64,000 bases of DNA, taken from NCBI RefSeq assembly GCF_018326305.1, contig NZ_AP023415.1, forward strand, positions 620,001 through 684,000, read 5' to 3'. The translations under genes were made by a program, and so were the position numbers. The notes beneath the pieces are model-generated. The model ran no database searches. It was given only the letters and a program-made list of their open reading frames with translations, and was not told the DNA's origin. Shown here one piece after another: positions 23,717-32,400 of this stretch (position 1 is its first letter; each line of letters opens with the position of its first letter). The stretch comes from Vescimonas fastidiosa (GTDB lineage Bacteria; Bacillota; Clostridia; Oscillospirales; Oscillospiraceae).

Positions 23717-24472
23717 TTACTTTACCTCCTTGACTTCCTCGGGGCACTTGAACTGCTTCACAGGATAGTAAGGCATCATGTTCTCCCGCAGCCACTCCAT
23801 AGCTTTAGGAGCGGTCAGGCCCCAGTTGGTGGGGCAGATGGACAGGAACTCAACAAATGCGAAGCCCAGCTTCAAATCCTGCACCTTAAAGGCACGGCGG
23901 ATAGCGGACTTAGCCTTGCGCACATTGGCGGGGGAATCCAGAGAAACGCGCTCCACATACACGGCGCGATCCTGGCAGGAAATCAGCTCGCACATACGCA
24001 TGGGCATACCGGCCTGCTCCACGGTACGGCCGTCCACGCAGGTGGTGGTCTTTTGGCCGATCAGAGTGGTGGGGGCCATCTGGCCGCCGGTCATACCATA
24101 GATGGCATTGTTGATGAAGAAGGTGCAGAACTTCTCGCCGCGCTCAGCAGCGTGAATGATCTCGTTGGTGCCGATGGAGGCCAGGTCACCATCGCCCTGG
24201 TAGGTAAACACAGGGGAGTTGGGATGCACGCGCTTGATGCCGGAGGCAACAGCGGGGGCACGACCGTGCGGAGACTCCATCATATCAACATTCATGTACT
24301 GGTGAGCCACAATGGAGCAGCCCACGGGGGAAACGGCGATGCAGTTACCCAGGTCACCGCGCTCCTCCAGCACTTCCATAATCAAGCGATGAGCAATACC
24401 GTGCGTGCAGCCGGGGCAGTAGTGCAGCTCGGTCTCACGCATACCTTTTGTATATTCAAATACGGGCTTCAA
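23717..24472 (-). CDS. 2-oxoacid:ferredoxin oxidoreductase, beta (thiamine diphosphate) subunit
   Basis: The 251-residue subunit binds thiamine diphosphate. Marks are YCPGCTHGIAHRLIMEVLEE near residue 18, HGRAPAVASGIKRV near 69, the metal-ThDP motif GDGDLASIG near 96-104 followed by NNAIYGMTGGQ near 126-136. Cysteines in the N-terminal CPGC may help bind a cluster. It starts 1 nt after the alpha-subunit stop, so the subunits are translated together. Confidence 0.94.
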   Translation of the reverse strand: MKPVFEYTKGMRETELHYCPGCTHGIAHRLIMEVLEERGDLGNCIAVSPVGCSIVAHQYMNVDMMESPHGRAPAVASGIKRVHPNSPVFTYQGDGDLASIGTNEIIHAAERGEKFCTFFINNAIYGMTGGQMAPTTLIGQKTTTCVDGRTVEQAGMPMRMCELISCQDRAVYVERVSLDSPANVRKAKSAIRRAFKVQDLKLGFAFVEFLSICPTNWGLTAPKAMEWLRENMMPYYPVKQFKCPEEVKEVK

Positions 24473-24473
24473 C

Positions 24474-25553
24474 TTACTTCACCTCCATAATCTTCTTGGT
24501 CCGGTCAACGATCTCCTGGGGATCCAGCAGCATACCACCGACGCGGTTGATGAGGCTGACGGGCAGCTTGCACTCCACGGCCAGCTTCACATCGTAGATC
24601 ATCTGACCCTGGGACAGCTCCACAGAGATGATGTGCTTGGTGGTGTTGAAGTCGATCTCCTTAAAGGCATTCACGGGGAAGGGCCAGAGGGACTTGGGAC
24701 GGATCAGGCCGACCTTGATGCCCTCGTTTGCCAGCATCTCCATAGCCTCCATAGCGATACGAGAGGTGGAACCATAGGCCACAAACACGACCTCGGCGCC
24801 GGCAAGATTACGGGACTCCCAATCCTGCAGCTCGCGCTCGGCCTTTTCGTACTTGGGCCAATATTCATTGATGTAGTTCTCCAGCAGCTCCTGCTTGAGC
24901 CACACGGAGTTGATGGCGTGACGGTCTCTCTTATTCTTATGGCCGGTCAGCGCATAGGGCTTAGCCACGGGGATCTCGTCCTCCGTGAGAGCAGCCTTGG
25001 GCTCGGGCATCACAACAGGCTCCATCATCTGGCCCAACATACCGTCGGCGGCGATGATGACGGGGTTTCTGTATTCATCAGCCAGGTCAAAGGCCTTGCC
25101 GATCATATCGATGGCTTCCTGGATGGAGTTAGGAGCCAGAACGATGGTGTGATAGTCGCCGTTGGAGCCGCCGCGGGTGACCTGGTTATAGTCGGCCTGA
25201 CCGGGCTGGATGGAACCGATGCCGGGGCCGCCGCGCATAACATTGATGATGACCACAGGCAGCTCTACGGAGCAGAGCAGACCGATGGACTCCTGCATCA
25301 GCGCGATACCGGGAGAAGAGGAGGTGATCAGCACACGACCGCCGGCAGCGGATGCGCCGTAGGCCATGTTGATGGCGCCCAGCTCAGACTCAGCCTGGAT
25401 GAAGGCGCCGCCGTTCTTCTTCAGCTCTCTGGACATATACTCGGGAACCTCGCTCTGCGGGGTGATGGGGTAACCGAAATAGTATCTGCAGCCGGCGTTG
25501 ATAGCGGCGGCAGCGAAGGCTTCGTTACCCTTCATTAATTTCTTTTCTGCCAT
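24474..25553 (-). CDS. vorB: 2-oxoacid:ferredoxin oxidoreductase, alpha subunit (VorB type)
   Basis: The 359-residue subunit carries the pyrimidine-binding domain: GNEAFAAAAINAGCRYYFGYPITPQSE near 9-35, QAESELGAINMAYGASAAG near 54-72, TSSSPGIALMQE near 78, and the MRGGPGIGSIQPGQADYNQ segment near 106. The sequence most resembles the branched-chain (3-methyl-2-oxobutanoate) VorB group; 2-oxoglutarate (KorA) specificity is possible. It probably serves amino-acid fermentation, or supply of branched CoA precursors. Confidence 0.88.
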   Translation of the reverse strand: MAEKKLMKGNEAFAAAAINAGCRYYFGYPITPQSEVPEYMSRELKKNGGAFIQAESELGAINMAYGASAAGGRVLITSSSPGIALMQESIGLLCSVELPVVIINVMRGGPGIGSIQPGQADYNQVTRGGSNGDYHTIVLAPNSIQEAIDMIGKAFDLADEYRNPVIIAADGMLGQMMEPVVMPEPKAALTEDEIPVAKPYALTGHKNKRDRHAINSVWLKQELLENYINEYWPKYEKAERELQDWESRNLAGAEVVFVAYGSTSRIAMEAMEMLANEGIKVGLIRPKSLWPFPVNAFKEIDFNTTKHIISVELSQGQMIYDVKLAVECKLPVSLINRVGGMLLDPQEIVDRTKKIMEVK

Positions 25554-25572
25554 TTCTTTGTTACCCTCCTAC

Positions 25573-25803
25573 TTATTCCTCAACATAGACATTGATGATG
25601 CCGTCCGGACACATCAATGCGCAGCTGGCACAAGCAATACACTTGTCAGGATCCGTTATGCTGATGGGATGATAGCCCTTTCTATTCACGGCCTCATCAT
25701 CAAGCTTCAGGATCTTCATAGGACAAGCGTTCACACACAGCTCGCAGCCCTTACAGCGGTCTGTTCTGAAAACCAATTTTCCTTTTTTTGCCACTTGACT
25801 CAC
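25573..25803 (-). CDS. 2-oxoacid oxidoreductase delta subunit, 2[4Fe-4S] ferredoxin
   Basis: This 76-residue protein contains two ferredoxin cluster motifs, CKGCELCVNACP near residues 18-29 and CIACASCALMCP near 58-69. It is the electron-accepting delta subunit and first gene of the operon, 19 nt before the alpha-subunit gene. A sigma-A promoter lies about 50 nt upstream. Confidence 0.93.
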   Translation of the reverse strand: MSQVAKKGKLVFRTDRCKGCELCVNACPMKILKLDDEAVNRKGYHPISITDPDKCIACASCALMCPDGIINVYVEE

Positions 25804-25851
25804 TTCCTTTTCTGTTTTCCGGTGGAAAACCCACTTCCACCCGATAAATGT

Positions 25852-25880
25852 ATTATAACGAAAAATGTTGCAATAGTCAA
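25852..25880 (-). promoter_or_regulatory. sigma-A promoter for the 2-oxoacid oxidoreductase operon
   Basis: TTGACT (25880-25875) and perfect TATAAT (25857-25852) on the minus strand are 17 nt apart. Confidence 0.8.
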
Positions 25881-26021
25881 CGGATTATGCCCGTTTACCA
25901 TTGTTAAATTCTAGATTTCATCCATTTCATTAAAAATGCAGAGTAATTTTGTGCATATTTTTTTTGCGTTTATTTTGCTGAAAGTATAGAAAGAAACGGT
26001 TTCATTTTGTGAAACAAATTG

Positions 26022-26050
26022 TTGACTTTACGGGAAATAATTGGTATAAT
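26022..26050 (+). promoter_or_regulatory. sigma-A promoter for the XRE regulator
   Basis: TTGACT (26022-26027) and TATAAT (26045-26050) are 17 nt apart and lie 24 nt before the ATG at 26075. An AGGAGGTG ribosome binding site (26061-26068) is in between, so the leader is very short. Confidence 0.8.
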
Positions 26051-26074
26051 GAAGCGGCATAGGAGGTGTGTCGA

Positions 26075-26806
26075 ATGAGTTCATTTGGTTACCATGTGGG
26101 CCAGCGCATAAAAAAATACAGAAAAAGCCGCGGATACACCATTGAGAAGTTCTCCGCCATGATCGGCAAGAGCAAGGCCACCGTGTCAAAATACGAAAAC
26201 GGGACCATTACCATTGATATTGAGACCCTGTACGATATTGCACAGAAGCTGGATATTGATCTCAAGTGCTTCATTGACTATCATCCCCCGGTGATGCACT
26301 CGGAGCCGGTTCTGCCGAAGAATTATTACTTCAATCAGCCCAGGGCCTATATGTATTACTACGATGGACGCGTGCGGCAGATCGTCCGCTCTCTGCTGTG
26401 CTTCTCCCCTTCTACGGCAGGGGAGTCGGTGGATGTGATGCTCTATGTGGGCGTAGAGGATTTCTCGAATCCTGACCGCTGCCAGCACCTGTTTACCGGT
26501 GAAATGAAGGCTTACGACACCATTACCCACATGGTGCTCAACAACCAGATCAACGAGGCGGAAAAAATGTACATCTGTATGCTCAACCCCATGCAGACTC
26601 GGACGCCCGCCATCGGACTTCTCTCCGGCATCGGCAGCAGCCCCTTCTTCGCGCCCATTGCCGTGAAAACCCTGATCTCCAAGGAGCCTCTGGAGGAAAG
26701 CGACCGCCTGCTCAATACCATTAAACTGGATAAGGACGACTACCATCTGCTGAAATACTATAATATGATGGTAGTCAACCGTCCCGCAGCCCTGTTTTTG
26801 GAGTGA
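26075..26806 (+). CDS. XRE-family transcriptional regulator with unknown C-terminal domain
   Basis: The 243-residue protein begins with a Cro/C1-type helix-turn-helix (residues about 8-65: GQRIKKYRKSRGYTIEKFS, then GKSKATVSKYENGTITID). The remaining 170 residues, with YYYDGRVRQIVRSLLCF near 92, resemble the ligand- or partner-binding half of regulators found singly in Clostridia; I do not recognise a named family. ATG 26075 is selected from the near-perfect ribosome binding site. It diverges from the oxidoreductase operon and may regulate it or itself. Confidence 0.85.
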   Translation: MSSFGYHVGQRIKKYRKSRGYTIEKFSAMIGKSKATVSKYENGTITIDIETLYDIAQKLDIDLKCFIDYHPPVMHSEPVLPKNYYFNQPRAYMYYYDGRVRQIVRSLLCFSPSTAGESVDVMLYVGVEDFSNPDRCQHLFTGEMKAYDTITHMVLNNQINEAEKMYICMLNPMQTRTPAIGLLSGIGSSPFFAPIAVKTLISKEPLEESDRLLNTIKLDKDDYHLLKYYNMMVVNRPAALFLE

Positions 26807-26828
26807 GGGCAGGGTACATATATCGTAT

Positions 26829-26861
26829 AAAAATGCCGGATCACACGATCCGGCATTTTTT
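26829..26861. terminator. bidirectional terminator between the XRE regulator gene and sigE
   Basis: AAATGCCGGATC pairs with GATCCGGCATTT around CACA, with A/T runs on both sides, between converging genes. Confidence 0.88.
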
Positions 26862-27603
26862 AGCTCATTTTAAGTATTTCACGCTTCAGACGCAGGATAA
26901 TCCGCTTTTCAAGGCGGGAAATGTAGGACTGGGAGATGCCCATTCGGTCAGCCACCTCCTTTTGGGTCATTTCCTTTTTCCCTCCCAGGCCGAAGCGCAG
27001 GGTTATGATATCCTGCTCCCGGGAGGAGAGCTTACCCACCGCATCCCGGAGCAGCTTACGGTCCACATCCGCCTCAATGGGTCGCATCACCGTGTCACCA
27101 TCCGTGCCCAGGACATCGCTGAGAAGCAGCTCCTTGCCGTCCCAGTCTGTGCTCAATGGCTCATCGAAGCTCACCTCTGTCCGCTGGGCGGCGTTTTTAC
27201 GCAGATACATGAGAATTTCATTTTCGATGCACCGGGAGGCGTAGGTGGCCAGCTTGATATTTTTATCCGCTCGGAAGGTATTGATAGCCTTAATAAGACC
27301 GATGGTTCCGATGGAGATGAGGTCCTCCATGTTGATCCCTGTATTTTCAAAGCGTCGAGCCAAATATACAACCAATCGAAGATTGTGCTCAATAAGAGTC
27401 TGGCGCACGGCGAAGTCTCCTCGACCCATCCGGGCGATAAGCTCCGCCTCCCTTTCCCGGCTCAAAGGCTGCGGCAGCGTATCGCTGCCGCCTATGTACA
27501 TGACCTTATCCGGCCTGGCCAGACGCAGAAGACTGCGCCAGATCCGCAGTATCAGCTTCTTCAGCGTTCTCCCCCCTTTCCATGGCGCCGCCCCACAGGG
27601 CAC
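26860..27603 (-). CDS. sigE: sporulation sigma factor sigma-E (pro-form)
   Basis: Sigma-E is the early mother-cell sigma factor. The protein shows the family hallmark [18 protein letters not shown] after a pro-sequence of about 20-25 residues, sigma region 2 ([32 protein letters not shown]) and region 4 ([35 protein letters not shown]). The given GTG start (27603) has GGAGG 5 nt upstream and adds 13 residues; alignment by eye with Bacillus pro-sigma-E suggests the real start may be a CTG at 27564 behind GGGGGGAG. The gene overlaps spoIIGA by up to 98 nt. Pro-sequence removal is by SpoIIGA. Confidence 0.92.
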   Translation of the reverse strand: MPCGAAPWKGGRTLKKLILRIWRSLLRLARPDKVMYIGGSDTLPQPLSREREAELIARMGRGDFAVRQTLIEHNLRLVVYLARRFENTGINMEDLISIGTIGLIKAINTFRADKNIKLATYASRCIENEILMYLRKNAAQRTEVSFDEPLSTDWDGKELLLSDVLGTDGDTVMRPIEADVDRKLLRDAVGKLSSREQDIITLRFGLGGKKEMTQKEVADRMGISQSYISRLEKRIILRLKREILKMS

Positions 27604-28432
27604 AATATCCTCCGCCGTCGCTTACCGGCCCCGGCGAAAGGGCTATGAGTGTTCGGGGCATCCGCCTGCGGTGCAGGGCTATATAGTCACTGCGCACAGC
27701 CAAAAGCAGCCCCGACTCCGTTCCCACGCTGCGAAAGGGCAGCAGGGTAAAATGGAGCCGGCTCCCTCCGTCATAAAGTCTCGCCATGGCCGCCTCTGGA
27801 GCAGAATTCTCCCGCAAAATAGCGGCATCCCGCTCCGGCAGCAGCTCCAGCACCGCCGCCTGTTCCGCCACCAACACCGGCCGCCCATTTACCGGGTCGC
27901 GCAGGGTGTTGCCCGTATCGTGCAGGGCGGTGAGTTTGCGCACATGGCCGCCTATGGCTACCTGAACTGTCATCAATTCCCCTCCTCCATGTCTTGCTCC
28001 CTGCCGAAACAGCAGGTGCAGCGCCGCACTCAGCGCCACCGTGCCGCCCAACAACAGCCTCCAGTCGATCTCAGCCCGATAGATCCGCCCCAGCAGCAGA
28101 CCCGGCGCACCTACACAAAATCCCGCAGCCAGGATTATACCAGCCAGTGCCCCGGAGAGAAGGAAAAACAGGCCTATCAGCCTCCAGCGGCTGCGCTCCG
28201 GCGCAAACGCCGCCAGTGCCATGGCTGCACCGGAGACCACCTTGCCTACAGGATGTGCCAGCCAGCCAAGTCCCGGCAAAAACACAACCGCCGCGTACAG
28301 ACCGCCTCCGGCGGCACACAACAGCAGCCGCAACCGCCGCAGCGGAATACCCGCCAGCCGCGCCGCTGCCAGCAGGAGCAGATAGTCCACTGCCAGGTTC
28401 AGCAAAAACACACGGTCGATATAAATACGCAA
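27506..28432 (-). CDS. spoIIGA: sigma-E processing aspartic protease SpoIIGA
   Basis: The 308-residue protein has about five transmembrane segments in residues 5-140 and a C-terminal aspartic-protease domain with the active-site block [10 protein letters not shown] (Asp172). On septation SpoIIGA dimerises and cleaves pro-sigma-E. The domain order and position directly before sigE match the spoIIG operon. The C-terminus runs about 27 residues (acidic, Ala/Glu/Asp/Ser-rich) past the usual end, into the sigE reading region, which produces the long overlap. Confidence 0.92.
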   Translation of the reverse strand: MRIYIDRVFLLNLAVDYLLLLAAARLAGIPLRRLRLLLCAAGGGLYAAVVFLPGLGWLAHPVGKVVSGAAMALAAFAPERSRWRLIGLFFLLSGALAGIILAAGFCVGAPGLLLGRIYRAEIDWRLLLGGTVALSAALHLLFRQGARHGGGELMTVQVAIGGHVRKLTALHDTGNTLRDPVNGRPVLVAEQAAVLELLPERDAAILRENSAPEAAMARLYDGGSRLHFTLLPFRSVGTESGLLLAVRSDYIALHRRRMPRTLIALSPGPVSDGGGYCALWGGAMERGENAEEADTADLAQSSASGQAG

Positions 28433-28500
28433 CAGCCTCCCCCCTCTCCGCTATGATTATATCCCCACGGAGATGAGAATCCCGTCATATCCGGGCGCAA

Positions 28501-28537
28501 AAAAATGTACCCCGCCAAAAAGATGGGGTACATTTTT
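28501..28537. terminator. terminator of fba
   Basis: AAAAATGTACCCC pairs with GGGGTACATTTTT around an 11-nt loop, 24 nt after the fba stop on the minus strand. The A/T flanks make it symmetrical. Confidence 0.88.
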
Positions 28538-28560
28538 CGATACTTATTTGTGCTGAAAGC

Positions 28561-29499
28561 TTAGAACGCCTTGCCGTCGCAGCCCAGCACATCCACGATC
28601 TTATGGGCCACCATGTCATGGATGGCCTGACGGGCAGGCTTCAGATACTGACGGGGATCGAAGTGATCCGGATGCTCAGCCAGATACTCGCGGATAGAGG
28701 CAGTCATAGCCAGACGCAGGTCGGAGTCGATGTTGATCTTGCAGACGGCCATGGAGGCAGCCTTCCGGAGCTGATTCTCGGGTACGCCGATGGCACCGGG
28801 CATATTGCCGCCGAACTTATTGATTTTCTCCACGAATTCCTGGGGCACGGAGGAGGAGCCGTGCAGCACGATGGGAAAGCCCGGCAGCTTCTTCTCCACC
28901 TCCTCCAGCACATCAAAGCGCAGCTGGGGCTTGGTACCGGGCTTGAACTTATAAGCGCCGTGGCTGGTGCCGATGGCGATAGCCAGGGAATCGCAGCCTG
29001 TCTTTTCCACAAACTCCTGTACCTCCTCGGGGCGGGTGTAGGAGGAGTCCTCGGCGGAAACATTCACCTCGTCCTCAATGCCGGCCAAGGTGCCCAGCTC
29101 CGCCTCTACCACCACGCCGTGGTCGTGGGCATACTCCACCACCTGACGGGTCAGGGCGATGTTCTCGGCAAAGGGCTTGGAGGAGGCGTCGATCATCACG
29201 GAGGTGAAGCCATCGTCAATGCAGCTCTTGCACAGCTCAAAAGTGTCGCCGTGGTCCAGATGCAGACAGATGGGCAGGCCCGTGTCGATGACGGCGGCCT
29301 CTACCAGCTTCATCAGATAGGTGCGGTTGGCATAGGCCCGGGCGCCCTTGGACACCTGCAAAATAACCGGGGCCTTCAGGTCGGCGGCGGCGCCGGTGAT
29401 GCCCTGAATGATCTCCATGTTGTTCACATTGAATGCGCCGATGGCATAGCCGCCCTTATAGGCCTTTTCAAACATTTCCTTCGATGTTACCAGAGGCAT
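28561..29499 (-). CDS. fba: class II fructose-1,6-bisphosphate aldolase
   Basis: The 312-residue protein is a zinc-dependent aldolase that splits fructose-1,6-bisphosphate. Visible are the N-terminal YAIGAFNVNNME, zinc/catalytic residues in LHLDHGDTFE (His-x-Asp-His near residue 80-83), EAELGTLAGIED near 132, SLAIAIGTSHGAYK near 170-183 with a zinc His, and LHGSSSVPQEF near 211. It is transcribed away from pfk on the other side of a shared promoter region. Length and motifs are typical. Confidence 0.97.
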   Translation of the reverse strand: MPLVTSKEMFEKAYKGGYAIGAFNVNNMEIIQGITGAAADLKAPVILQVSKGARAYANRTYLMKLVEAAVIDTGLPICLHLDHGDTFELCKSCIDDGFTSVMIDASSKPFAENIALTRQVVEYAHDHGVVVEAELGTLAGIEDEVNVSAEDSSYTRPEEVQEFVEKTGCDSLAIAIGTSHGAYKFKPGTKPQLRFDVLEEVEKKLPGFPIVLHGSSSVPQEFVEKINKFGGNMPGAIGVPENQLRKAASMAVCKINIDSDLRLAMTASIREYLAEHPDHFDPRQYLKPARQAIHDMVAHKIVDVLGCDGKAF

Positions 29500-29560
29500 A
29501 GTTATGATCTCCTTTACATTATAAATTCAAACTCTATATCGAATGGCACTCTTGCCATAG

Positions 29561-29588
29561 ATTTTACCACATAAATCGGAATTTGCAA
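29561..29588 (-). promoter_or_regulatory. promoter for fba
   Basis: TTGCAA (29588-29583) and TAAAAT (29566-29561) on the minus strand are 16 nt apart. Confidence 0.6.
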
Positions 29589-29598
29589 GGGTTGGCCG

Positions 29599-29627
29599 TT
29601 TACTTTATGCAAATCTCATGGTAGAAT
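29599..29627 (+). promoter_or_regulatory. promoter for pfk
   Basis: TTTACT (29599-29604) and TAGAAT (29622-29627) are 17 nt apart. It begins 11 nt from the divergent fba promoter, so the two glycolytic genes share one control region. Confidence 0.6.
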
Positions 29628-29685
29628 AGGGTAGCTGATTCCGAAAAAATATTCCACATACATCATCGCAGGAGGTATTGATTCC

Positions 29686-30924
29686 ATGAATGTACTGAAA
29701 GGCGCCTGTATCATCGGCCAGTCCGGCGGGCCTACATCCGTTATCAACGCCAGCGCCTACGGCGTTATCGACACAGCGCTGAAAAGCGGCGTTATCACCC
29801 GGGTGCTGGGCGCGGAGCACGGCATCAAGGGTGTGCTGAATGACAGGCTGTTCGACATGGGCCAGGAGGACCCCGAGGAGCTGCGTCTGCTGAAATACAC
29901 CCCCTCCTCCGCCCTGGGCTCCTGCCGCTATAAGCTGGCCGACCCCGCCGTGGACGACACGGATTTCAAGCGCATCCTGGAGATTTTCAAGAAATACGAT
30001 GTCCGCTACTTCTTCTATAACGGCGGCAACGACTCCATGGACACCTGCAACAAAATCAACCAGTACATGCAGTCTGTGGGCTATGAGTGCCGGGTCATGG
30101 GCGTGCCCAAGACCATCGACAACGACCTTTACGGCACGGACCACTGCCCCGGCTACGCCTCTGCCGCCAAGTACATTGCCACCTCCTTTATGGAGGTGTA
30201 TCTGGACTCCCATGTGTATGACACCGGTATGGTGGTGATTATGGAGATCATGGGCCGCCATGCTGGCTGGCTGGCCGCCGCCTCCGCTTTGGCCAGTGAA
30301 TACGGCGCCGGCCCGGACCTCATCTATTTGCCGGAGACGGACTTTGATATGCCGAAGTTTATTAACGATGTCAAGGGTGTCTACGCCAAAAAAGGCAACT
30401 GCCTGGTGGCAGTATCCGAGGGCATACACTACGCCGACGGCGGCTTTGTCTCCGAGGCCAAGGTGGAAAAGACCGATGGCTTCGGCCACGCTCAGATGGG
30501 CGGCCTGGCCTCTATCCTGGCAGAGGTCATCAAGGAGGAGATGGATGTAAAGGTCCGTGGCATCGAGCTGAATCTTCTGCAGCGCTGCGGTGCGCATCTG
30601 GCCTCCGAAACGGACATTGAGGAGTCCTTCATGGCCGGTAAGGCCGCGGTGGAAAACGCCATTGCCGGTATCAACGGACGCATGATCGCCTTTGAGCGGG
30701 GCATCCAGAACGGACGCTATGCCTGTAAGACCAAGCTGGTACCCCTGATGGAAGTAGCCAATGTGGAAAAAAAGATTCCCCGCTCCTGGATCAACGAGGA
30801 TGGCACCGGCGTAAATCATCAGTTTATTGAGTATGCTCTGCCCCTGATCCAAGGTGAGCCGGACCTGCCCAAGCAGGACTCCCTCCCCCGCTTTGCCAAG
30901 CTGAAGAAAGTGCTGTCGAAGTAA
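29686..30924 (+). CDS. 6-phosphofructokinase, probably pyrophosphate-dependent
   Basis: The 412-residue protein phosphorylates fructose-6-phosphate. At the phosphoryl-donor site it reads YNGGNDSMDT (GGNDS at 113-117) where ATP-dependent enzymes have GGDGS. An Asp in the fourth place and the PKTIDND motif (141-147) are marks of pyrophosphate-using enzymes. MEIMGRHAGWLA (fructose-6-phosphate site) follows near 185. The neighbouring Asn in place of the first Asp is usual in one Clostridia branch but its effect on metal binding is not known to me. GGAGG precedes the ATG. Confidence 0.9.
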   Translation: MNVLKGACIIGQSGGPTSVINASAYGVIDTALKSGVITRVLGAEHGIKGVLNDRLFDMGQEDPEELRLLKYTPSSALGSCRYKLADPAVDDTDFKRILEIFKKYDVRYFFYNGGNDSMDTCNKINQYMQSVGYECRVMGVPKTIDNDLYGTDHCPGYASAAKYIATSFMEVYLDSHVYDTGMVVIMEIMGRHAGWLAAASALASEYGAGPDLIYLPETDFDMPKFINDVKGVYAKKGNCLVAVSEGIHYADGGFVSEAKVEKTDGFGHAQMGGLASILAEVIKEEMDVKVRGIELNLLQRCGAHLASETDIEESFMAGKAAVENAIAGINGRMIAFERGIQNGRYACKTKLVPLMEVANVEKKIPRSWINEDGTGVNHQFIEYALPLIQGEPDLPKQDSLPRFAKLKKVLSK

Positions 30925-30938
30925 AGGAGGTTTTCGTT

Positions 30939-31466
30939 ATGGTCAGGTGCAGCATTGAGGTTGGAAAAAAAGAACAGGAAATTCTGAAGCAAATTGTCTT
31001 GGCCGGGAGCAAAAATGTAAAAAAACGAAAATTGGCCGCAGGCATTTCGGCAGTTACATCCTTTATCATGCTGGCGTATATCATTCTGATTTTCCCATAT
31101 GGCCATATTGGACAAGTCGTGTTCGGTGTGCTGCTGTTTGCTTTCTTTCTGTGGCTTGCTATAAAAGGGGTGGCTGTCATTCAAAAAAAGGTGCTGGACA
31201 TAGCACTGTCTAAGCTGGATGATAAACTGACCTCCGGAAAACGGGAGTACTGTTTTGACGTAGACGGAATTCAAATCAGCTCCGATTTCGGCAGTGGTAC
31301 ACATCTTTGGAACGCCTTTACATGCTGGGGAATCTTTCAGAATTACATATATATCCGAATGCTGAGGGATGAATTTATTCTTGTTGACCAAAACAGCTTA
31401 TCAGAAAGTAGCAGAGATGAATTGAAACTTATTTTGACTCAGAATTTAAAACAAGAATCGCTTTGA
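30939..31466 (+). CDS. YcxB-like membrane protein
   Basis: The 175-residue protein has two adjacent transmembrane helices near residues 33-53 and 58-80. A C-terminal cytoplasmic domain (about 100-165: REYCFDVDGIQISSDFGSGTHLWNAF) matches the YcxB-like pattern with a hydrophobic strand IYIRMLRDEFILVDQ. Function is unknown. The ATG has AAAGGAGG 8 nt upstream and starts 14 nt after pfk, so it can be co-transcribed. Its AT content is higher than that of pfk. Confidence 0.75.
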   Translation: MVRCSIEVGKKEQEILKQIVLAGSKNVKKRKLAAGISAVTSFIMLAYIILIFPYGHIGQVVFGVLLFAFFLWLAIKGVAVIQKKVLDIALSKLDDKLTSGKREYCFDVDGIQISSDFGSGTHLWNAFTCWGIFQNYIYIRMLRDEFILVDQNSLSESSRDELKLILTQNLKQESL

Positions 31467-31475
31467 TCTTTTAAC

Positions 31476-31515
31476 CTGAAAGGATCAGAGGCCCATGGGC
31501 CTCTGATCCTTTCAG
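31476..31515. terminator. 40-nt perfectly palindromic terminator
   Basis: CTGAAAGGATCAGAGGCCCA is followed at once by its exact reverse complement, giving 20-bp arms with no loop in DNA. It lies between the converging YcxB-like gene and coaX and ends within 2 nt of the coaX stop codon. T-runs are short. Confidence 0.75.
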
Positions 31516-31516
31516 A

Positions 31517-32296
31517 TTATTTCTCTTTATTCTTCAGATAAATCAGCTGTAAGCCCTCCATGAGCAGGTACTTATCGTAAATGATCTGATTGCGGCAGTA
31601 ACGCACGATGACAGGCGCGTTGCCGCCGGTGGCCACGATGGTAGGTTTTTCACCGGGGATGGTCTCTCTGATACGGTCGATGATACCGTCCAGCATTCCC
31701 GCCGAGCCGTAAACGATACCGTTGCGCATGCAGTCCTCGGTGTTTTTCCCTATGAGGTTCTTAGTGGGATGCTGCAGGGCCACATTTTGCAGCAGGGCCG
31801 AGTGCTCGGACAGCGCATCCAACGACAGCCGTACCCCCGGGAACATCATGCCGCCCTCATAGGTGCGCTGGCGGGAAATGTAGGAGATGGTGGTAGCCGT
31901 ACCCATTTCAATCATAATAATGGGAGCGGGATATTTTTCCAATGCCGCCACGGCATTGGCCACCAGATCGGTGCCCAGTTGATTGTGTACCTCCATACGA
32001 ATATTCAGTCCTGTCTTGATGCCCGGTCCCACTACCATGGGCTCTTTGCCCAGCAGACGGGTCAGTGCCTTGTGCATCATAAAGTTGATGCCCGGCACCA
32101 CGCTGGAGAAAATAGCCCCGGTGACCTGGCGGATATCGTAGCCATAGAGAGCAAACAGATTCATCAGGTCAATGCTGATCTGGTCCGCGGTCTTACGACT
32201 GTCTGTGTCGATGGAGGCCAAGAATTTGAGATCCCGGCCCTCTCCAAAGAGGCCAACACTGATGTTGGAGTTCCCAATGTCAATAGCAAGCAGCAT
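31517..32296 (-). CDS. coaX: type III pantothenate kinase
   Basis: CoaX carries out the first step of coenzyme A synthesis with an ASKHA-fold active site. The 259-residue protein starts LLAIDIGNSNISVGLF (phosphate 1 motif). It shows VGPGIKTGLNIRMEVHNQLGTDLVANAVAA (pantothenate and phosphate 2 regions) near 91-120 and EMGTATTISYIS near 129. Length and motifs fit well. Confidence 0.96.
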   Translation of the reverse strand: MLLAIDIGNSNISVGLFGEGRDLKFLASIDTDSRKTADQISIDLMNLFALYGYDIRQVTGAIFSSVVPGINFMMHKALTRLLGKEPMVVGPGIKTGLNIRMEVHNQLGTDLVANAVAALEKYPAPIIMIEMGTATTISYISRQRTYEGGMMFPGVRLSLDALSEHSALLQNVALQHPTKNLIGKNTEDCMRNGIVYGSAGMLDGIIDRIRETIPGEKPTIVATGGNAPVIVRYCRNQIIYDKYLLMEGLQLIYLKNKEK

Positions 32297-32400
32297 ACCG
32301 GCTCTCCCTTCCGCTTTTTCTTTATCATAACACGCTTTTTTTCAAAAAACAAGACGGATGCTCTGCGCAACCGTCTTATTCTTTGTAATGGCATTCCCCT

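Noticed and set aside
22982-24490. Long plus-strand open frame opposite the oxidoreductase genes
   Set aside because: It is a composition artefact opposite the gamma and beta subunit genes, which carry all expected motifs. Similar frames opposite fba, pfk, transketolase and vorB were dismissed for the same reason.
22000-26000. cas1, cas2 or a second CRISPR array elsewhere in the window
   Set aside because: I looked through both strands of the window for Cas1/Cas2-like frames and further 33-nt repeats and found none; all genes flanking the locus have other clear assignments.
28460-28500. Spo0A-dependent spoIIG-type promoter with a 21-22 nt spacer before spoIIGA
   Set aside because: A TATAAT box exists on the minus strand near 28457, but the possible -35 (ATGACG or TATGAC) is weak and no Spo0A box (TGTCGAA) is visible nearby.
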